Assembly: GCA_965250105.1 (NCBI GenBank)
Contig: OZ252290.1
Span: 744,001-808,000 of the forward strand
DNA length: 64,000 bases
Reading direction: 5' to 3'
Origin: JBCBSK01 sp965250105
Lineage (GTDB): Bacteria; Pseudomonadota; Alphaproteobacteria; Rhizobiales; Tepidamorphaceae
Shown: one piece after another, positions 24,515 to 33,707 of the stretch
How the letters are laid out: each line of letters starts with the position of its first letter
Position numbering within the stretch: position 1 is the first letter of the stretch
The notes under the pieces: generated by a model
The model's database searches: none
Told to the model about the DNA's origin: nothing
Seen by the model: the letters and a program-made list of their open reading frames with translations, nothing else
Made by a program: the position numbers and the translations under genes

Positions 24515-26493
24515 TCCGCCGGCTGCAGGGTCTGTTTGGCGCGCGACGGTTTCGGCGCGCCGACCCTAAGGCGGCGATCAGTCAGCGAGGCGAGCCCGCC
24601 GAAGAACATGATCAGCGTGCCGATCCAGATCAGCGTGACGAAGGGCTTTGTGTAGAGCCGGACGCTGATGCCGTCATCGCCCATCGGATCGCCGAGGGTG
24701 ATGTAGACCTGGGAGGGGAACACGGTGACGATGCCGGCTTCCGTGGTCGGCATGCCGGTCGCGATATAGACGCGCTTGGACGGGTCGACCTGGGCGATCA
24801 GTTCACCGGCGCGGGCGATCAGGAAGTGACCTTCGAGATCCTCGTAGTTGGGGCCGGTTTCCGGCACGAGCCCCTGGAAGGTGATGTCGTAGCCGCCGAT
24901 CTCGGCCTGCTCGCCCGGCGTCATGACCAGGATCTTCTCCTGTTCGAAGACGGTGACGCCGACAATGCCGAGCACCATGACGCCGACGCCGGCATGCGCC
25001 AGCGCCGTGCCCCAGGCCGCCCGCGGCAGGTTCATCGCGCGGCGCAGGAAATCACCGAACGGCACCTTGCCGGCCTGCGATCGGAAAGCGATCTCGGCGA
25101 TGGCGCCGAAGATCAGCCAGAAGCCGAGCGCCAGGCCGAGGCCGGCCAGGACCGGACCGCCATAGAACGCCCACCAGATGCCGAGCCCGGCGACGAAGGA
25201 CAGAACCATGGCCCAGAACAGGCGCTGGGTGACGGCATAGAGATCGCCGCGCTTCCAGGCCAGCATGGGACCGAACGGGACCGCCAGGAGCAGCGGGATC
25301 ATCAGCGGCCCGAAGGTCATGTTGAAGAAGGGCGGACCGACGGAAATCTTCTCGCCCGTCACCGCTTCGAGCGCCAACGGATAGAGCGTGCCGACGAAGA
25401 CGACGCCGCAGGCCGCGGTCAGGATCAGATTGTTGAAGACAAGCGCGCCCTCGCGGCTGATCGGCGCGAAGACCGAGCCCGACCTCAGCTCGGCCGATCT
25501 CAGCGCGAACAGCGCCAGCGCGCCGCCGGTGAAGACGACCAGGATGGCGAGAATGAACACGCCGCGCGCCGGATCGACGGCGAAGGCATGCACCGAGGTG
25601 AGAACGCCCGAGCGCACCAGGAAGGTGCCGAGCAGGCTGAGCGAGAAGGTCAGGATGGCGAGCAGGATCGTCCACACCTTCAGCGCATCGCGCTTTTCCA
25701 TGACGATCGCGGAATGCAGAAGCGCGGTGCCAAGCAGCCAGGGCATGAAGGAGGCGTTCTCGACCGGGTCCCAGAACCACCAGCCGCCCCAGCCAAGCTC
25801 GTAATAGGCCCAGTAGGAGCCGACCGAGATGCCGAGCGTCAGGAACATCCAAGCGGCCAGCGTCCAGGGCCGGACCCAGCGCGCCCAGGCCGCGTCGAGG
25901 CGGCCCTCGATCAGCGCCGCGATGGCGAAGGAGAAGGAAATCGAAAAGCCGACATAGCCGACATAGAGCAACGGCGGGTGGATCGCGAGGCCGATATCCT
26001 GCAACAGCGGATTGAGGTCCTGGCCTTCGATCGGCGCCGGATCGAGCCGGAGAAACGGGTTCGAGGTCAGGACGATGAACAGGAGGAAGGCGACCGAAAC
26101 CCAGCCCTGCACGCCGAGCACCCGGCTTCTGAGCGATTGCGGCAGGTTGGAGCCGAACATCGCCACGAAGGCGCCGAACAGCGCCAGGATCAGCACCCAG
26201 AGAACCATCGAGCCTTCATGGTTCCCCCAAACGCCGGTGATCTTGTAGATCAGCGGCTTGTCGGAATGGGAGTTCTGATAGACGTTGATGACCGAGAAGT
26301 CCGACTGGACATAGGCCACCATCAGCATGGCGAAGGACAGGGCGACGAAGGCGAGCTGGGCGATCGCCGTCATGTCGCCGACCGCCATCATGGCCCGGTC
26401 GCCGCGATGGGCGCCCCACATCGGAATGGTCGACTGGCAGAGCGCGACCGCCAGCGCCAGCACCAGGGCGTAATGGCCGATCTCGGCGATCAT
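24511..26493 (-). CDS. ccmF: heme lyase subunit CcmF (CycK)
   Basis: A 660-aa protein with about 15 membrane helices. The tryptophan-rich WWD segment is visible as GWGGWWFWDPVENASFMPWL around residues 230-250, with conserved His residues in flanking loops (GNHEGSM, AIHPPLLYVGY). It transfers heme from CcmE to apocytochrome c with CcmH/CcmI. ATGA overlap with ccmE and GTGA overlap with ccmH show a tightly coupled operon. Confidence 0.96.
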   Translation of the reverse strand: MIAEIGHYALVLALAVALCQSTIPMWGAHRGDRAMMAVGDMTAIAQLAFVALSFAMLMVAYVQSDFSVINVYQNSHSDKPLIYKITGVWGNHEGSMVLWVLILALFGAFVAMFGSNLPQSLRSRVLGVQGWVSVAFLLFIVLTSNPFLRLDPAPIEGQDLNPLLQDIGLAIHPPLLYVGYVGFSISFSFAIAALIEGRLDAAWARWVRPWTLAAWMFLTLGISVGSYWAYYELGWGGWWFWDPVENASFMPWLLGTALLHSAIVMEKRDALKVWTILLAILTFSLSLLGTFLVRSGVLTSVHAFAVDPARGVFILAILVVFTGGALALFALRSAELRSGSVFAPISREGALVFNNLILTAACGVVFVGTLYPLALEAVTGEKISVGPPFFNMTFGPLMIPLLLAVPFGPMLAWKRGDLYAVTQRLFWAMVLSFVAGLGIWWAFYGGPVLAGLGLALGFWLIFGAIAEIAFRSQAGKVPFGDFLRRAMNLPRAAWGTALAHAGVGVMVLGIVGVTVFEQEKILVMTPGEQAEIGGYDITFQGLVPETGPNYEDLEGHFLIARAGELIAQVDPSKRVYIATGMPTTEAGIVTVFPSQVYITLGDPMGDDGISVRLYTKPFVTLIWIGTLIMFFGGLASLTDRRLRVGAPKPSRAKQTLQPAE

Positions 26494-27017
26494 GACGACG
26501 GCTCCGCGCGGGCGGCCGCTTCCGATGCCGGCGCGTCATAGCCGCCATCACCATAGGAGGATGCGCCATAGGGTGCCGCGCCGTCCTCTTCCATCCAATG
26601 GCCCTGCGCGCGCAGCGCATCGGCGACCTCGCGCGGCATATAGGTCTCGTCATGCTTGGCCAGCACGGTATCGGCGCGGAACACGCCGCCGGCGTCGAGC
26701 TTGCCTTCGACGACGACGCCCTGCCCCTCGCGGAACAGGTCGGGCAGGATTCCGGAATAAGTAACGGGCACGACGGCGGCGGTATCGGTGACGGCGAAGC
26801 TCACCTCGATGCCCTGCCCGCGCACGACGCTGCCATCCTCGACCAAACCGCCCAGCCGGATCCTTTGTTCGGGCGCGGTGCCGGCGGCGAGAATGTCAGA
26901 CGGGCTGTTGAAGAACACCACCGTGTCCTCCAGAGCGTAGAGAATGAGGCCGACCGCGATCGCGAGAACCGTGCCCGCCGAGGCGATCAGGGTAAGCCGG
27001 CGCGCCTTGCGCGTCAT
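26490..27017 (-). CDS. ccmE: cytochrome c maturation heme chaperone CcmE (CycJ)
   Basis: A 175-aa periplasmic OB-fold protein with an N-terminal TM anchor (about 8-28). The heme-binding His and nearby Tyr are in LAKHDETYMPREV near residue 122. The C-terminal tail from about 140 is long and rich in Gly, Ala and Glu, beyond the conserved core. It receives heme from the CcmABC complex and hands it to CcmF. Its stop overlaps the ccmF start by four bases. Confidence 0.95.
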   Translation of the reverse strand: MTRKARRLTLIASAGTVLAIAVGLILYALEDTVVFFNSPSDILAAGTAPEQRIRLGGLVEDGSVVRGQGIEVSFAVTDTAAVVPVTYSGILPDLFREGQGVVVEGKLDAGGVFRADTVLAKHDETYMPREVADALRAQGHWMEEDGAAPYGASSYGDGGYDAPASEAAARAEPSS

Positions 27018-27075
27018 GTCGTCTCCCCGTCCTGTTTCACGTCCGCGGTCCCCTGCTGGTCCGCGAGAAAGCCGT

Positions 27076-28224
27076 TCAAGATCCGATCCCGAGCGAGGCC
27101 GCCAGCTGGTTGATCTCGGTCAGCGCGGCGGTGTCGCCTTGAAAGGCCGACCGGGCGCGATCGAGCGCTTGCCGCGCGTCATCCTCGCGCCCCAGCATCA
27201 CATAGGCATTTGTCAGCCGAAGCCATCCCGTCAAATCCTGATCATTCTCGTCAAGCCTTGCGGCAAGGCGTCCCACCATCTGCTCGACCATGGCCGCCTG
27301 CTGGTCGGCGTCGAGGCCCTGAACGGCCTCGATCTGCTCCTGCGAGATGTCGGGTGCGGTGGCGGTTAGCGCCGACAGACGCTGGGCGGCGACCGTCCGC
27401 CACTGCTCGCCGGCGCTGTCATCGGCCATGGTGACGACACTGCGCCACAGATCGATCGCGCGCTCGGTGTCGCCGTCCTGTTCGGCGGCCAAAGCGAGAT
27501 AGAAGCGCGGCTGGATCAGATGCGGATCGATGGCGAGCGCGCGCTGAAACGCCTGCCGCGCCATCTCGGTGACCAGGCCATCCGACTGGCCGACCAGGGC
27601 GACGCCAAGCCCGGCCTCGCGATTGGCGGTCGGACCGAGCAGGCGCGTCGCGTTGCGGAAGGCACGGGCGGAATCCTCGAACCGGCCGATCCGCGCATAA
27701 ACCGGCGCCAGAACGTCCCAGCCCCGGCCATCCTCGGGATTTTCGGCCAGGACCCGCTCGACGCGGCGCACCAGCGCGGCGATGTCCTGGTTTTCCTCGG
27801 CCCGGTTCAACCGCTCGGCCAGCGGCTGGCCCGGCTGATCCGGCGCGCCGAGCGGCAGGTAAAGCGTCAGCGCGAGCGCCGGCACCAGGACGATGGCCGC
27901 GAGCGCGGCGACCCGATGATCAAGCCTGAACGCGCGCGGCGACGTATCGGGGCCCGAAGCATCGCCGCCACCGGCCCGCGCTTCCGCCGCGATCAGGCGG
28001 CGGGCGATCTCGGTGCGCGCCGCCGTGGCCTCGGCCTCGCCGATCAGACCGCGCTCGAAATCGCTGTCGACCTCGCCGAGCTGATGCTTGTAGACCTCGA
28101 CATCGGTGGCATCCTCGGCGGCGTCACCGGCCCCATCGGCCCCGCGCGCGCGAGCGAGGGGGACGAGCACGGCCAGCACCGCCACGACCGTCATGACCGC
28201 AAAGACAATCCAGATCAGCATCAT
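27076..28224 (-). CDS. ccmI: cytochrome c biogenesis protein CcmI (CycH), TPR
   Basis: A 382-aa apocytochrome chaperone. Two N-terminal TM helices (about 2-22 and 100-120) flank a short leucine-zipper-like cytoplasmic loop, and the rest is a periplasmic TPR domain (repeats around 150-290). First gene of ccmIEFH, separated from ccmE by 58 bp. A weak promoter-like pair (TTGACG 28360-28355, CAATTT 28337-28332, leftward, 17-bp spacer) lies upstream. Confidence 0.93.
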   Translation of the reverse strand: MMLIWIVFAVMTVVAVLAVLVPLARARGADGAGDAAEDATDVEVYKHQLGEVDSDFERGLIGEAEATAARTEIARRLIAAEARAGGGDASGPDTSPRAFRLDHRVAALAAIVLVPALALTLYLPLGAPDQPGQPLAERLNRAEENQDIAALVRRVERVLAENPEDGRGWDVLAPVYARIGRFEDSARAFRNATRLLGPTANREAGLGVALVGQSDGLVTEMARQAFQRALAIDPHLIQPRFYLALAAEQDGDTERAIDLWRSVVTMADDSAGEQWRTVAAQRLSALTATAPDISQEQIEAVQGLDADQQAAMVEQMVGRLAARLDENDQDLTGWLRLTNAYVMLGREDDARQALDRARSAFQGDTAALTEINQLAASLGIGS

Positions 28225-28421
28225 GACAGCTTCAGCGGACGCTCCGACCCCTCGACCATGAACCGGTATCCGGTCCCCTGGCGCGCCATAAAGGGCGGCG
28301 GGTGTTTAGAACCGTTCCGGCGATTGACAGGAAATTGGGGGAGAGAGCGCGAGGCGTCAATGCAAATCGGTCGGCGGTAAGTGCTTGACCGTAAATGGAA
28401 TGACGTGAAATGCGTGCGACA

Positions 28422-29813
28422 TCATGCCGCCGACTGCTCGACCTGGACGGTTTCTGTCAGCCCGGCGGATCGCCTGAGCGATGCCGCGTAGGTGTCGCCG
28501 ACGACGATGGCGCAGATTTCGAGGAAGATGTCGAAATCGGGCAGGAGCGCCGCGTGCTCATCGTCCGGCAGCGCGCGGAACCGGGCCGTCGCCGCCCGGC
28601 TCGACGTGTCGACGAAATCCTCCATCTCGCGGCTGATGCGCGTCAGAAGCTCGTTCAGCGCGAGTTCCGACCGAAAATGGCGCATGGCGAAGACGATGCG
28701 CACGAGATCGCGCGTTTCGGCCGGATCGTCGCGCCGCTTGACCGTGCCGCCGCCGACGAGGCCAGCCACGAATTTGTGAAGGCTCGGCAGCGCGCGCTCG
28801 ACCGGACGGCGCACCAGATCGGATACCTGGCGCCGGCAGGAGCCGACGCGGGCGCGCCAGCCATCATGCTCGTCGAGATCGAGATAGCGGGTCAAACCGC
28901 TCGAGATCAGCGCGAAACGGCGCAGCCGGTCGATGAAGTGATCGATGTCCTGCAAGGACCCGTTGAAACGTTCGAGCGCCAGGCTCTCGGCCACCAAATC
29001 CTCGATGACGATGTCGACCAGGGGCGCCAGCGGCGACTGGACGATCCGGTCCATGTCGTCGGTGCCTTCATGCAGCAGGACGACTTCGAGGATCTGCGCC
29101 GGCGATCCCAGACGCTGCATGACGATGCGGGCGAGAAAGGCCATCTTCTCGGCGTCGACGCGCATCAGCCGCTGAGCCAGAAACGCCGCCAAATCCTCGT
29201 CGAGCTGAACCGGCGCGTCGGGCAACGCCTCTTCGAGGCCGGCGATCTGGCCGCGCAGATCGAGGATCACCTGCAGCTTAAACAAGCTCTGGAGCGCGTC
29301 GGCACCGCCGATCAGGCCCGTGAACCGGCGCCGGTCGCGCTCATTGCCATCTGTCCGTTCGAGTGCCGCGCGAATGCACTCGGCCGCAACCCGATGCATG
29401 TCGGTGATCTGGTCGATGTCCGGCCCGTCGCCGTCGGCCGGGCCCGCCGCGTCGATCGCCTCGACCGCGACGCGGAAAGCGATGGTGTGCTCGTCGCCGG
29501 TCAGCCAGGCCCAGATGGCGTCGAGATGGCCGCGATAGAGCCGGCCGCGACAGGCGCCAATTGTCTGATCGTCGACGAGAAACGGATCGAACAGGTCGAA
29601 AAAGGCGCGCTTGCCGTCGACATGGCGCGACAGCTTGGCACCATAGCGACGGCATACGGCACGCACCGCGTCGAGAATGATATCATTGCCCGGCTCATCA
29701 TCGCCCGCCGCGCGCGCCCGGTCCAGATGCTCGGCGAGGGTCTCGACCACCGACGGCGGCAGCGTTTCGAGATAGGCCGTCAGACGGTCAATCTTGTCGT
29801 TGGCGTCCGGCAT
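28422..29813 (-). CDS. conserved-looking helical cytoplasmic protein, unknown function
   Basis: A 463-aa protein I do not recognise. It has no signal peptide, membrane helix, Cys cluster or nucleotide-binding motif, and appears almost wholly alpha-helical and acidic with many Leu/Ala/Arg heptad-like stretches. The start at the ATG 29813 (MPDANDKIDRLTAYLE) replaces a TTG-initiated extension. Codon use and third-position GC match neighbours, so it is native rather than recently acquired. It lies between feuQ and ccmI on the same strand but with about 200-315 bp gaps, so it is likely its own transcription unit. Confidence 0.75.
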   Translation of the reverse strand: MPDANDKIDRLTAYLETLPPSVVETLAEHLDRARAAGDDEPGNDIILDAVRAVCRRYGAKLSRHVDGKRAFFDLFDPFLVDDQTIGACRGRLYRGHLDAIWAWLTGDEHTIAFRVAVEAIDAAGPADGDGPDIDQITDMHRVAAECIRAALERTDGNERDRRRFTGLIGGADALQSLFKLQVILDLRGQIAGLEEALPDAPVQLDEDLAAFLAQRLMRVDAEKMAFLARIVMQRLGSPAQILEVVLLHEGTDDMDRIVQSPLAPLVDIVIEDLVAESLALERFNGSLQDIDHFIDRLRRFALISSGLTRYLDLDEHDGWRARVGSCRRQVSDLVRRPVERALPSLHKFVAGLVGGGTVKRRDDPAETRDLVRIVFAMRHFRSELALNELLTRISREMEDFVDTSSRAATARFRALPDDEHAALLPDFDIFLEICAIVVGDTYAASLRRSAGLTETVQVEQSAA

Positions 29814-30128
29814 CGGCGGTCCCAGATCGCGGGCCCTGCGATGGCCTTGCAAGCCGTCCTTGCAACTCGTCCTCGCAGGTCTTCATTGTGTTGGATCGAT
29901 GCGCCTTGCCACAGGCGGTCGAAGGGCGGCGGCGATCCATGTCGAAGGAGCGGGCATGTCCGCCCGACCGTCGCCGAGTGTGGCTGTTCGCTGTTGACAA
30001 AGCGCTAACGCTTGATCAGATCGCGCTCCGGTTGAATCTGATTTAGACTCTATCATAACGTGCAAATCCCATCGATTCCAAAGAGATGGATCAGTTCACC
30101 CTTTGCCGGCATCGCATTAGCCACCTGA
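29814..30128. other. intergenic region upstream of the 463-aa gene
   Basis: These 315 bp separate feuQ from the unknown gene, both leftward. The region is AT-richer around 30000-30060 and holds a short AAGCG-CTAA-CGCTT inverted repeat near 30000-30013. I see no gene or convincing promoter consensus; it probably carries the promoter of the unknown gene and the end of the feu transcript. Confidence 0.5.
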
Positions 30129-31502
30129 TCAGCCGCGCTGCACGGCCGGCAGGTCGAGGCGCGCGCGCAAGCCGCCGAGCGCCGAGCGATCGAGCACGAA
30201 ACGCCCGCCATAAAGGTCGGCCAGATCGGCGACGATTGACAGGCCGAGACCGGAGCCGGGCTTGGATTCGTCAAGCCGCCGGCCGCGCCGCATGGCCTCG
30301 GTGCACTGCGCCTCGGTCAGCCCCGGCCCGTCATCCTCAATCGCGAGCTTCACCATGGACCGGGCGCCGCCGGTATCATGCGCCACACTCAAGCGGACCT
30401 GGGACCGCGCCCATTTGAAGGCATTGTCGAGAAGATTGCCGAGCAATTCCTCGAGATCCTGCGCTTCGCCCTGAAATCGCAATCCCTTTGTCCGCTCCAC
30501 GGTCATGACCACGGATCGGTCGCGATGCATGCGCGGCAGGATGCGTTCGAGCCGGTCGATCACGGGATCCATGTCGGTCGCGACGCCGATGATGTTGCCG
30601 CCCGCCGCGATCCGGGCGCGGTCGAGATAGAAATCGAGCTGCTGACGCATCGCGCCGACCTGTTCGGATACCTTGTCGGCCAGAGGCCCCGTGGCGCTGT
30701 CGGCCTCGTTGGTCAGAACGGCGAGCGGCGTCTTGAGGCCATGAGCCAGATTGCCGACCTGGGTGCGCGCGCGATCGACCACCTTGCGATTGGCGTCGAT
30801 CAGCGCGTTCATCTCGTCGACGAGTGGCGCGATCTCGCTCGGAAACCGCCCTTCGAGCTCGGACGCATCGCCTGCCCGGATGCGCCCCAACGCCCGGCGG
30901 ATGCGATCGAGCGGTCTCAGGCCGACGATCACCACCACGACGGTGGAGACGACGAGCCCGACGCCGAACAGCGCGAGAAACAGAACCAGCCGGTCGCGGA
31001 AGGTCGCGACATCGCGCTCGACATCGTCGAGCGACCCGGTGACCAGAAAGGACACGATGCCGTCCTCGGCGCCGAGCGAGACGAGCTGTTCGACGGCTCG
31101 CACGCGGTTTCCGGCGCCGTCGGTCAAGGTGAGCACGCGACGGAAATCCGGCCCGAAGGGCTGCGCGTCATTGTCGGGAACGGTCAACGCCTCGCCAGCC
31201 AAGGATGTCGACAGAAGCAGCGGTTCGGCCGATCCGGCAATCGCGATCTGCCAGTACCAGCCGGAGCGGAAGCTCGAAAAGCGGGGATCGCCAAGATCGA
31301 CCACCGGCATGACCTCGCCGGCCGGATTGATCTCGACGGAGGCAACCAGATTGAGCAGGCTGACCTCGATGACGCGGTCGAAATTCTGTTCAGCACTCTG
31401 CCGATAGAGCGCCAGCAGCGACACCCCGGCGATGACGAGGATCACCAGGCTCCAGATCAGCGTCGTCAGCAGAAGCCGAAAGGCGAGTGAGTTAGGCCAC
31501 AT
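30129..31502 (-). CDS. feuQ: two-component sensor kinase, FeuQ-like (PhoQ type)
   Basis: A 457-aa inner-membrane kinase: TM1 about 8-31, periplasmic domain 32-170, TM2 about 172-194, HAMP, HisKA with His254 in GNLAHGLKTPLAVLTNEAD, HATPase with GNLLDNAFKWA, DDGPGLT and GSGLGLSIV. The H-box LAHGLKTPL is characteristic of the PhoQ/FeuQ subgroup. It overlaps feuP by 11 bp. In Sinorhizobium the FeuPQ pair governs cyclic glucan export and osmoadaptation. Confidence 0.82.
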   Translation of the reverse strand: MWPNSLAFRLLLTTLIWSLVILVIAGVSLLALYRQSAEQNFDRVIEVSLLNLVASVEINPAGEVMPVVDLGDPRFSSFRSGWYWQIAIAGSAEPLLLSTSLAGEALTVPDNDAQPFGPDFRRVLTLTDGAGNRVRAVEQLVSLGAEDGIVSFLVTGSLDDVERDVATFRDRLVLFLALFGVGLVVSTVVVVIVGLRPLDRIRRALGRIRAGDASELEGRFPSEIAPLVDEMNALIDANRKVVDRARTQVGNLAHGLKTPLAVLTNEADSATGPLADKVSEQVGAMRQQLDFYLDRARIAAGGNIIGVATDMDPVIDRLERILPRMHRDRSVVMTVERTKGLRFQGEAQDLEELLGNLLDNAFKWARSQVRLSVAHDTGGARSMVKLAIEDDGPGLTEAQCTEAMRRGRRLDESKPGSGLGLSIVADLADLYGGRFVLDRSALGGLRARLDLPAVQRG

Positions 31503-32163
31503 CCCCCGGAGCCGTCAGCCGGTAGCCGAGCCCGCGCACGGTCTCGATCATGTCGCCGCCGATCTTCTTGCGCAGACGGCCGACAAAAACCTCGATCGTG
31601 TTGGAATCCCGGTCGAAATCCTGGTCATACATATGCTCGACCAGCTCGGTGCGCGACACCACGCGACCGACATGATGCATGAGATAAGAGAGCAGGCGGT
31701 ATTCATGCGAGGTCAGCTTGATGGGATTGCCGTCCATCGTCACCCGCGATGACCGGGTGTCGACCCTGAGCGGCCCGCATTCGAGTTCGGAGGTGGCGTG
31801 GCCCGCGGCCCGGCGCAGAAGCGCCCTGACCCGCGCCAGAACCTCCTCCATGTGAAACGGCTTGGTCACATAGTCGTCGGCGCCGGCATCGATGCCTTGT
31901 ACCTTCTCGCTCCAGCGGTCGCGGGCGGTCAGGATGAGGACAGGCATGGCGCGGCCATCGGCCCGCCATTCCTCGAGCACGCGGATCCCGTCCTTCTGCG
32001 GCAGGCCGAGATCGAGCACCACCGCGTCATAGGGTTCGGTATCGCCGAGGAAATGGCCTTCCTCGCCGTCGAACGCCGTGTCGACGACATAGCCCGCTTC
32101 CTCGAGGGCCTGCGAGATCTGCCGGTTGAGGTCCTTGTCGTCCTCGATGACGAGAAGACGCAT
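31492..32163 (-). CDS. feuP: response regulator, FeuP-like (PhoP type)
   Basis: A 223-aa OmpR-family regulator: receiver with acidic residues at 8-10, phospho-acceptor Asp51 (VVLDLGLPQKDG), T and K sites in LTARDRWSEKV and YVTKPFHMEEVLARV, then a winged helix (TELVEHMYDQDFDRDSNTIE). The DRWSEKVQGIDAGADDYV segment is as I recall for FeuP. It begins 18 bp after the small exported protein gene and overlaps feuQ, so the three are one operon. Confidence 0.85.
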   Translation of the reverse strand: MRLLVIEDDKDLNRQISQALEEAGYVVDTAFDGEEGHFLGDTEPYDAVVLDLGLPQKDGIRVLEEWRADGRAMPVLILTARDRWSEKVQGIDAGADDYVTKPFHMEEVLARVRALLRRAAGHATSELECGPLRVDTRSSRVTMDGNPIKLTSHEYRLLSYLMHHVGRVVSRTELVEHMYDQDFDRDSNTIEVFVGRLRKKIGGDMIETVRGLGYRLTAPGDVA

Positions 32164-32181
32164 GACGAAACTCCGCTGCGC

Positions 32182-32490
32182 TCAGTTGGCAGGCACGCGC
32201 ACCGTCTGGCGGGTCGGCGGCTGCCGGCCGTTCGGATCGGGAACGAGAAGCTGTATCACACAGATGGTCTGGCCGTTCTGGGTAACGGCGCGGGGCGCGC
32301 CGATGACCTGGCCGCCGGTCTGGGCCGCCGCGCGGGCCGCCGCCGACGCGCAGTTCGACTGCACCAGCCGGAACGATTGCGTCTCTGACGTGGGCGCGGA
32401 CGCCGACCGGCCCGGGCCGAAACCATGCGCCTCGGCGCCGCCGAGCAGAAAGACGGTTAGGGCCGCCGCCAATGTGAAACGTGTGATCAT
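32182..32490 (-). CDS. small exported protein upstream of feuPQ, FeuN-like candidate
   Basis: A 102-aa protein from the ATG at 32490. The N-terminus (MITRFTLAAALTVFLLGGAEA) is a signal peptide cleaved near residue 21. The mature 80 residues contain two Cys (SNCASAA and TICVIQ), which could form a disulfide, and a C-terminal VIQLLVPDPNGRQPP strand. It sits immediately before feuP on the same strand. S. meliloti encodes FeuN, a small periplasmic modulator of FeuQ, at the equivalent place; homology is not provable by eye, so function is inferred from size, export and position. Confidence 0.75.
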   Translation of the reverse strand: MITRFTLAAALTVFLLGGAEAHGFGPGRSASAPTSETQSFRLVQSNCASAAARAAAQTGGQVIGAPRAVTQNGQTICVIQLLVPDPNGRQPPTRQTVRVPAN

Positions 32491-32514
32491 GGCGACGATG
32501 TGTAAGCGCCACCG

Positions 32515-32544
32515 GCTGAACGATGCATGAATAGGCGGTTCAGC
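32515..32544. promoter_or_regulatory. inverted repeat upstream of the feu operon
   Basis: GCTGAAC (32515-32521) and GTTCAGC (32538-32544) are perfect 7-bp inverted arms with centres about 23 bp apart, two helical turns. They lie 25-54 bp upstream of the small exported gene, a position fitting autoregulation. No binding consensus is claimed. Confidence 0.4.
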
Positions 32545-32549
32545 TTTCG

Positions 32550-33242
32550 TCATGGCACCGCGGCGAGGGTGTCGAAGCCGGAAAAGACGGCGAAATCATC
32601 AACGCCGGCGCGTTCGGTGCGCAGGCCGTTCACCGGCGCTCTCTCATCGGGATAGCCGAGCGCCATGCCGCAGAACAGCATGTGATCCTCGGGCAGGCAT
32701 ATGTGACGACCGACGGTCTCATGATACACCGCCCAGGCTTCCTGGGCGCAGGTCGCGAGACCATGGCCGCGCGCCAGCAGCATCACCGTCTGGATGAACA
32801 TGCCGAGATCCGACCATTGCGGCGGGCCGAGCGCACGGTCGATCGAGAAGAACAGGCCGACCGGCGCGTCGAAGAAACGGAAATTGCGTTCGAACTGACC
32901 GAGACGGGCCGCCTTGTCAGAACGCTCGATGCCGAGCGTCGCATAGAGATCAGAGCCGCATTGAAAGCGCCGGCTGCGGAACGGGTCCCAGAGACTGTCG
33001 GGATAGATCGCATATTCGGTGCCTTCGCCCGACGGCAGCAGATCGAATTTCGAGGCGACATCGTCGATCAGGCGCTGAAGCGGTCCACCGGTGAGGACAT
33101 GGACCCGCCAGGGCTGGAGATTGCCGCCGGACGGCGCCCGCGCCGCGCGCGACAGGATATCGCGCACCACCGGCTCCGAAACCAGCCGGTCGAGAAAGGC
33201 GCGGCAACTGATCCGGCTGTCGACGGCGGCCTCGATATGCAT
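32550..33242 (-). CDS. nitroreductase-family FMN oxidoreductase
   Basis: A 230-aa single-domain nitroreductase: the FMN-binding SRISCRAFLDRLV and RAARAPSGGNLQPWRVHVL near the N-terminus, PPQWSDLGMFIQTVMLLARG in the middle, and GMALGYPDERAPVNGLRTER near the C-terminus. It transfers two electrons from NAD(P)H to nitro compounds or quinones, acting as a dimer. AGGGGGAG precedes the ATG. Upstream of feu genes on the same strand, but a separate promoter is likely. Confidence 0.9.
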   Translation of the reverse strand: MHIEAAVDSRISCRAFLDRLVSEPVVRDILSRAARAPSGGNLQPWRVHVLTGGPLQRLIDDVASKFDLLPSGEGTEYAIYPDSLWDPFRSRRFQCGSDLYATLGIERSDKAARLGQFERNFRFFDAPVGLFFSIDRALGPPQWSDLGMFIQTVMLLARGHGLATCAQEAWAVYHETVGRHICLPEDHMLFCGMALGYPDERAPVNGLRTERAGVDDFAVFSGFDTLAAVP

Positions 33243-33302
33243 CCAACTCCCCCTGATGCTGCATGACTTTAGGGGCAGGCGGCTTCGGCCGACAAGGCGC
33301 CT

Positions 33303-33707
33303 TTAGCGACCCGCCGACAGTTTCTCCACCGTACGCGCGCCGATATAGCCGCCCATGCCGACCGTCAAAAGCGTCCACAAGCCGGGCGGCACATGGGACA
33401 GGCCGATCAGATCGGCGAGATCGGTGTCGAGCAGGACCGAGAGAAGCGGCAGCGGCACCGCATACCAGACCAGAAGCGCCATGCAGACATACATGAAATG
33501 CGGCCGCCAGTTGCGCTGGGCCGGCGAATGCCCCGTCGCCTCGGCGACAACGACATCACGCCGCGCCTCGTCGAGCGCGCGCTCGGAGGCGGCGGCAGCC
33601 CTGGTCAGCGCGGCTTCGAGTTCGGCGCGGCGTTCGGGATCGCCGATCGCCGAGCGGGCGAGATCGATGAGCGGGGCGAGAAGCGGGGTCACAATGCCGA
33701 GGCTCAT
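33303..33707 (-). CDS. GTA holin (three-TM family)
   Basis: A 134-aa membrane protein of the GTA holin 3-TM type. An N-terminal amphipathic segment with a charged helix (ERRAELEAALTRAAAASERAL, split by charge) is followed by the family motif AQRNWRPHFMYVCMALLVWY and a further TM segment LWTLLTVGMGGYIGAR. Holins form inner-membrane holes that let lysozyme reach the wall for particle release. ATGA overlap with the lysozyme gene. Confidence 0.9.
   Translation of the reverse strand: MSLGIVTPLLAPLIDLARSAIGDPERRAELEAALTRAAAASERALDEARRDVVVAEATGHSPAQRNWRPHFMYVCMALLVWYAVPLPLLSVLLDTDLADLIGLSHVPPGLWTLLTVGMGGYIGARTVEKLSAGR

Noticed and set aside
24826..26541. 571-aa rightward frame over ccmF
   Set aside because: It is antisense to a gene with canonical CcmF motifs.
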